DNA of 64,000 bases from PNNG01 sp046291695 (lineage in GTDB: Bacteria; Bacteroidota; Bacteroidia; UBA7662). The stretch lies in the NCBI GenBank assembly GCA_046291695.1, contig JBKBSO010000002.1:124001-188000 (forward strand), in the 5' to 3' direction. Below, one piece after another: positions 63,868 to 64,000 of the stretch. Within the stretch, counting starts at the first letter, position 1. Every line of letters starts with the position of its first letter. A program made the translations under genes and the position numbers. The notes under the pieces were generated by a model. It saw only the letters and a list, made by a program, of their open reading frames with translations. It searched no databases and was not told the DNA's origin.

Positions 63868-63920
63868 GAGTCTTTAGCACTTTTTTTTACGTGGTTGCAA
63901 TCGATACAAATCAGTCCACA
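63868..63920 (-). promoter_or_regulatory. SAM-II riboswitch in metK leader
   Basis: Read on the minus strand, the segment has the SAM-II landmarks in order: stem GTGG (paired with CCAC), CTGATTT, ATTGCAA directly before the closing stem, the A-rich linker, and GCTAAAGA. The pseudoknot could pair TC in the loop with GA after GCTAAA. It starts at the predicted first base of the message and lies about 70 bases before the metK ATG, so SAM binding should reduce metK expression. Confidence 0.8.
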
Positions 63921-63926
63921 GCGGCA

Positions 63927-63957
63927 CAAAGAAAATGAATCCTCACAACTTCCCCAA
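63927..63957 (-). promoter_or_regulatory. Promoter of metK
   Basis: On the minus strand, TTG (63957-63955), a 20-base spacer and TTTCTTTG (63934-63927), one base off TAnnTTTG. Transcription from it would begin just before the riboswitch. Confidence 0.55.
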
Positions 63958-64000
63958 GCATTTTATAAGCAGTTCTGCATCAATACACCAGAAGTTTTTC

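Overview
This window comes from a member of the Bacteroidota. Several independent signs agree: six genes for proteins with C-terminal type IX secretion (T9SS) sorting domains (YPNP-type start, Ig-like tail), a SusC-like TonB-dependent receptor, promoters of the Bacteroidota form TTG-N19/20-TAnnTTTG, an almost complete absence of Shine-Dalgarno sequences, and a carotenoid lycopene cyclase. A free-living, pigmented lineage of the Saprospiria/Chitinophagia kind would fit, but that rank is a guess.

Layout. 1-3.1 kb: guaB-pheS-3-hydroxyacyl-CoA dehydrogenase, read leftward. 3.2-7.9 kb: a T9SS cargo gene and a large, three-times frameshifted beta-helix T9SS gene. 7.9-12.3 kb: glycerophosphodiesterase, a biotinyl carrier protein and an M1 aminopeptidase lipoprotein. 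12.3-19.3 kb: a leftward envelope operon (AsmA-like, histidine kinase, outer-membrane barrel, WaaA, RDD). 19.4-20 kb: tRNA-Val followed by a long perfect hairpin and a tandem repeat. 20-30.5 kb: lipoprotein, comM, hemJ, T9SS photosystem-repeat protein, then a leftward queA/CoA-transferase/idi/M23 cluster, then a cysteine desulfurase and an IscA-type protein. 30.5-42.6 kb: housekeeping and accessory genes, including a broken PIN toxin with its intact antitoxin, MATE, EEP nuclease, UvrD-like helicase, pdxJ, Rrf2 regulator, trmB, a TrpF-like pseudoenzyme and an alkyltransferase-like protein. 42.6-46.7 kb: the translation block rplM-rpsI-rpsB-tsf, pyrH-frr. 46.7-51.1 kb: ORF6N protein, crtY, a small membrane protein, penicillin acylase. 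51.2-60.7 kb: TonB receptor, T9SS esterase-like protein, and a 1.8-kb tandem duplication of an unrecognised two-gene secreted module, then a T9SS N-formylglutamate-amidohydrolase-like protein. 60.8-64 kb: DUF4143-type ATPase and metK, preceded by a SAM-II riboswitch.

The most interesting region is 55.6-59.3 kb. It holds two tandem copies of a pair: a small exported protein with six conserved cysteines, then a secreted protein of about 352 residues that I do not recognise. The non-coding leader of the two copies is about 94% identical, although the genes have diverged strongly. A hairpin between the two genes shows a compensatory base change, and the second small gene has a stop codon just after its signal peptide. 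The sequence suggests a paired secreted system of unknown job. Other points worth a look are a possibly phase-variable poly-C tract plus two further lesions in the beta-helix gene, a dispersed repeat that lies in a broken toxin gene and again after the ATPase gene, and half-site arrays before the ATPase and helicase genes.
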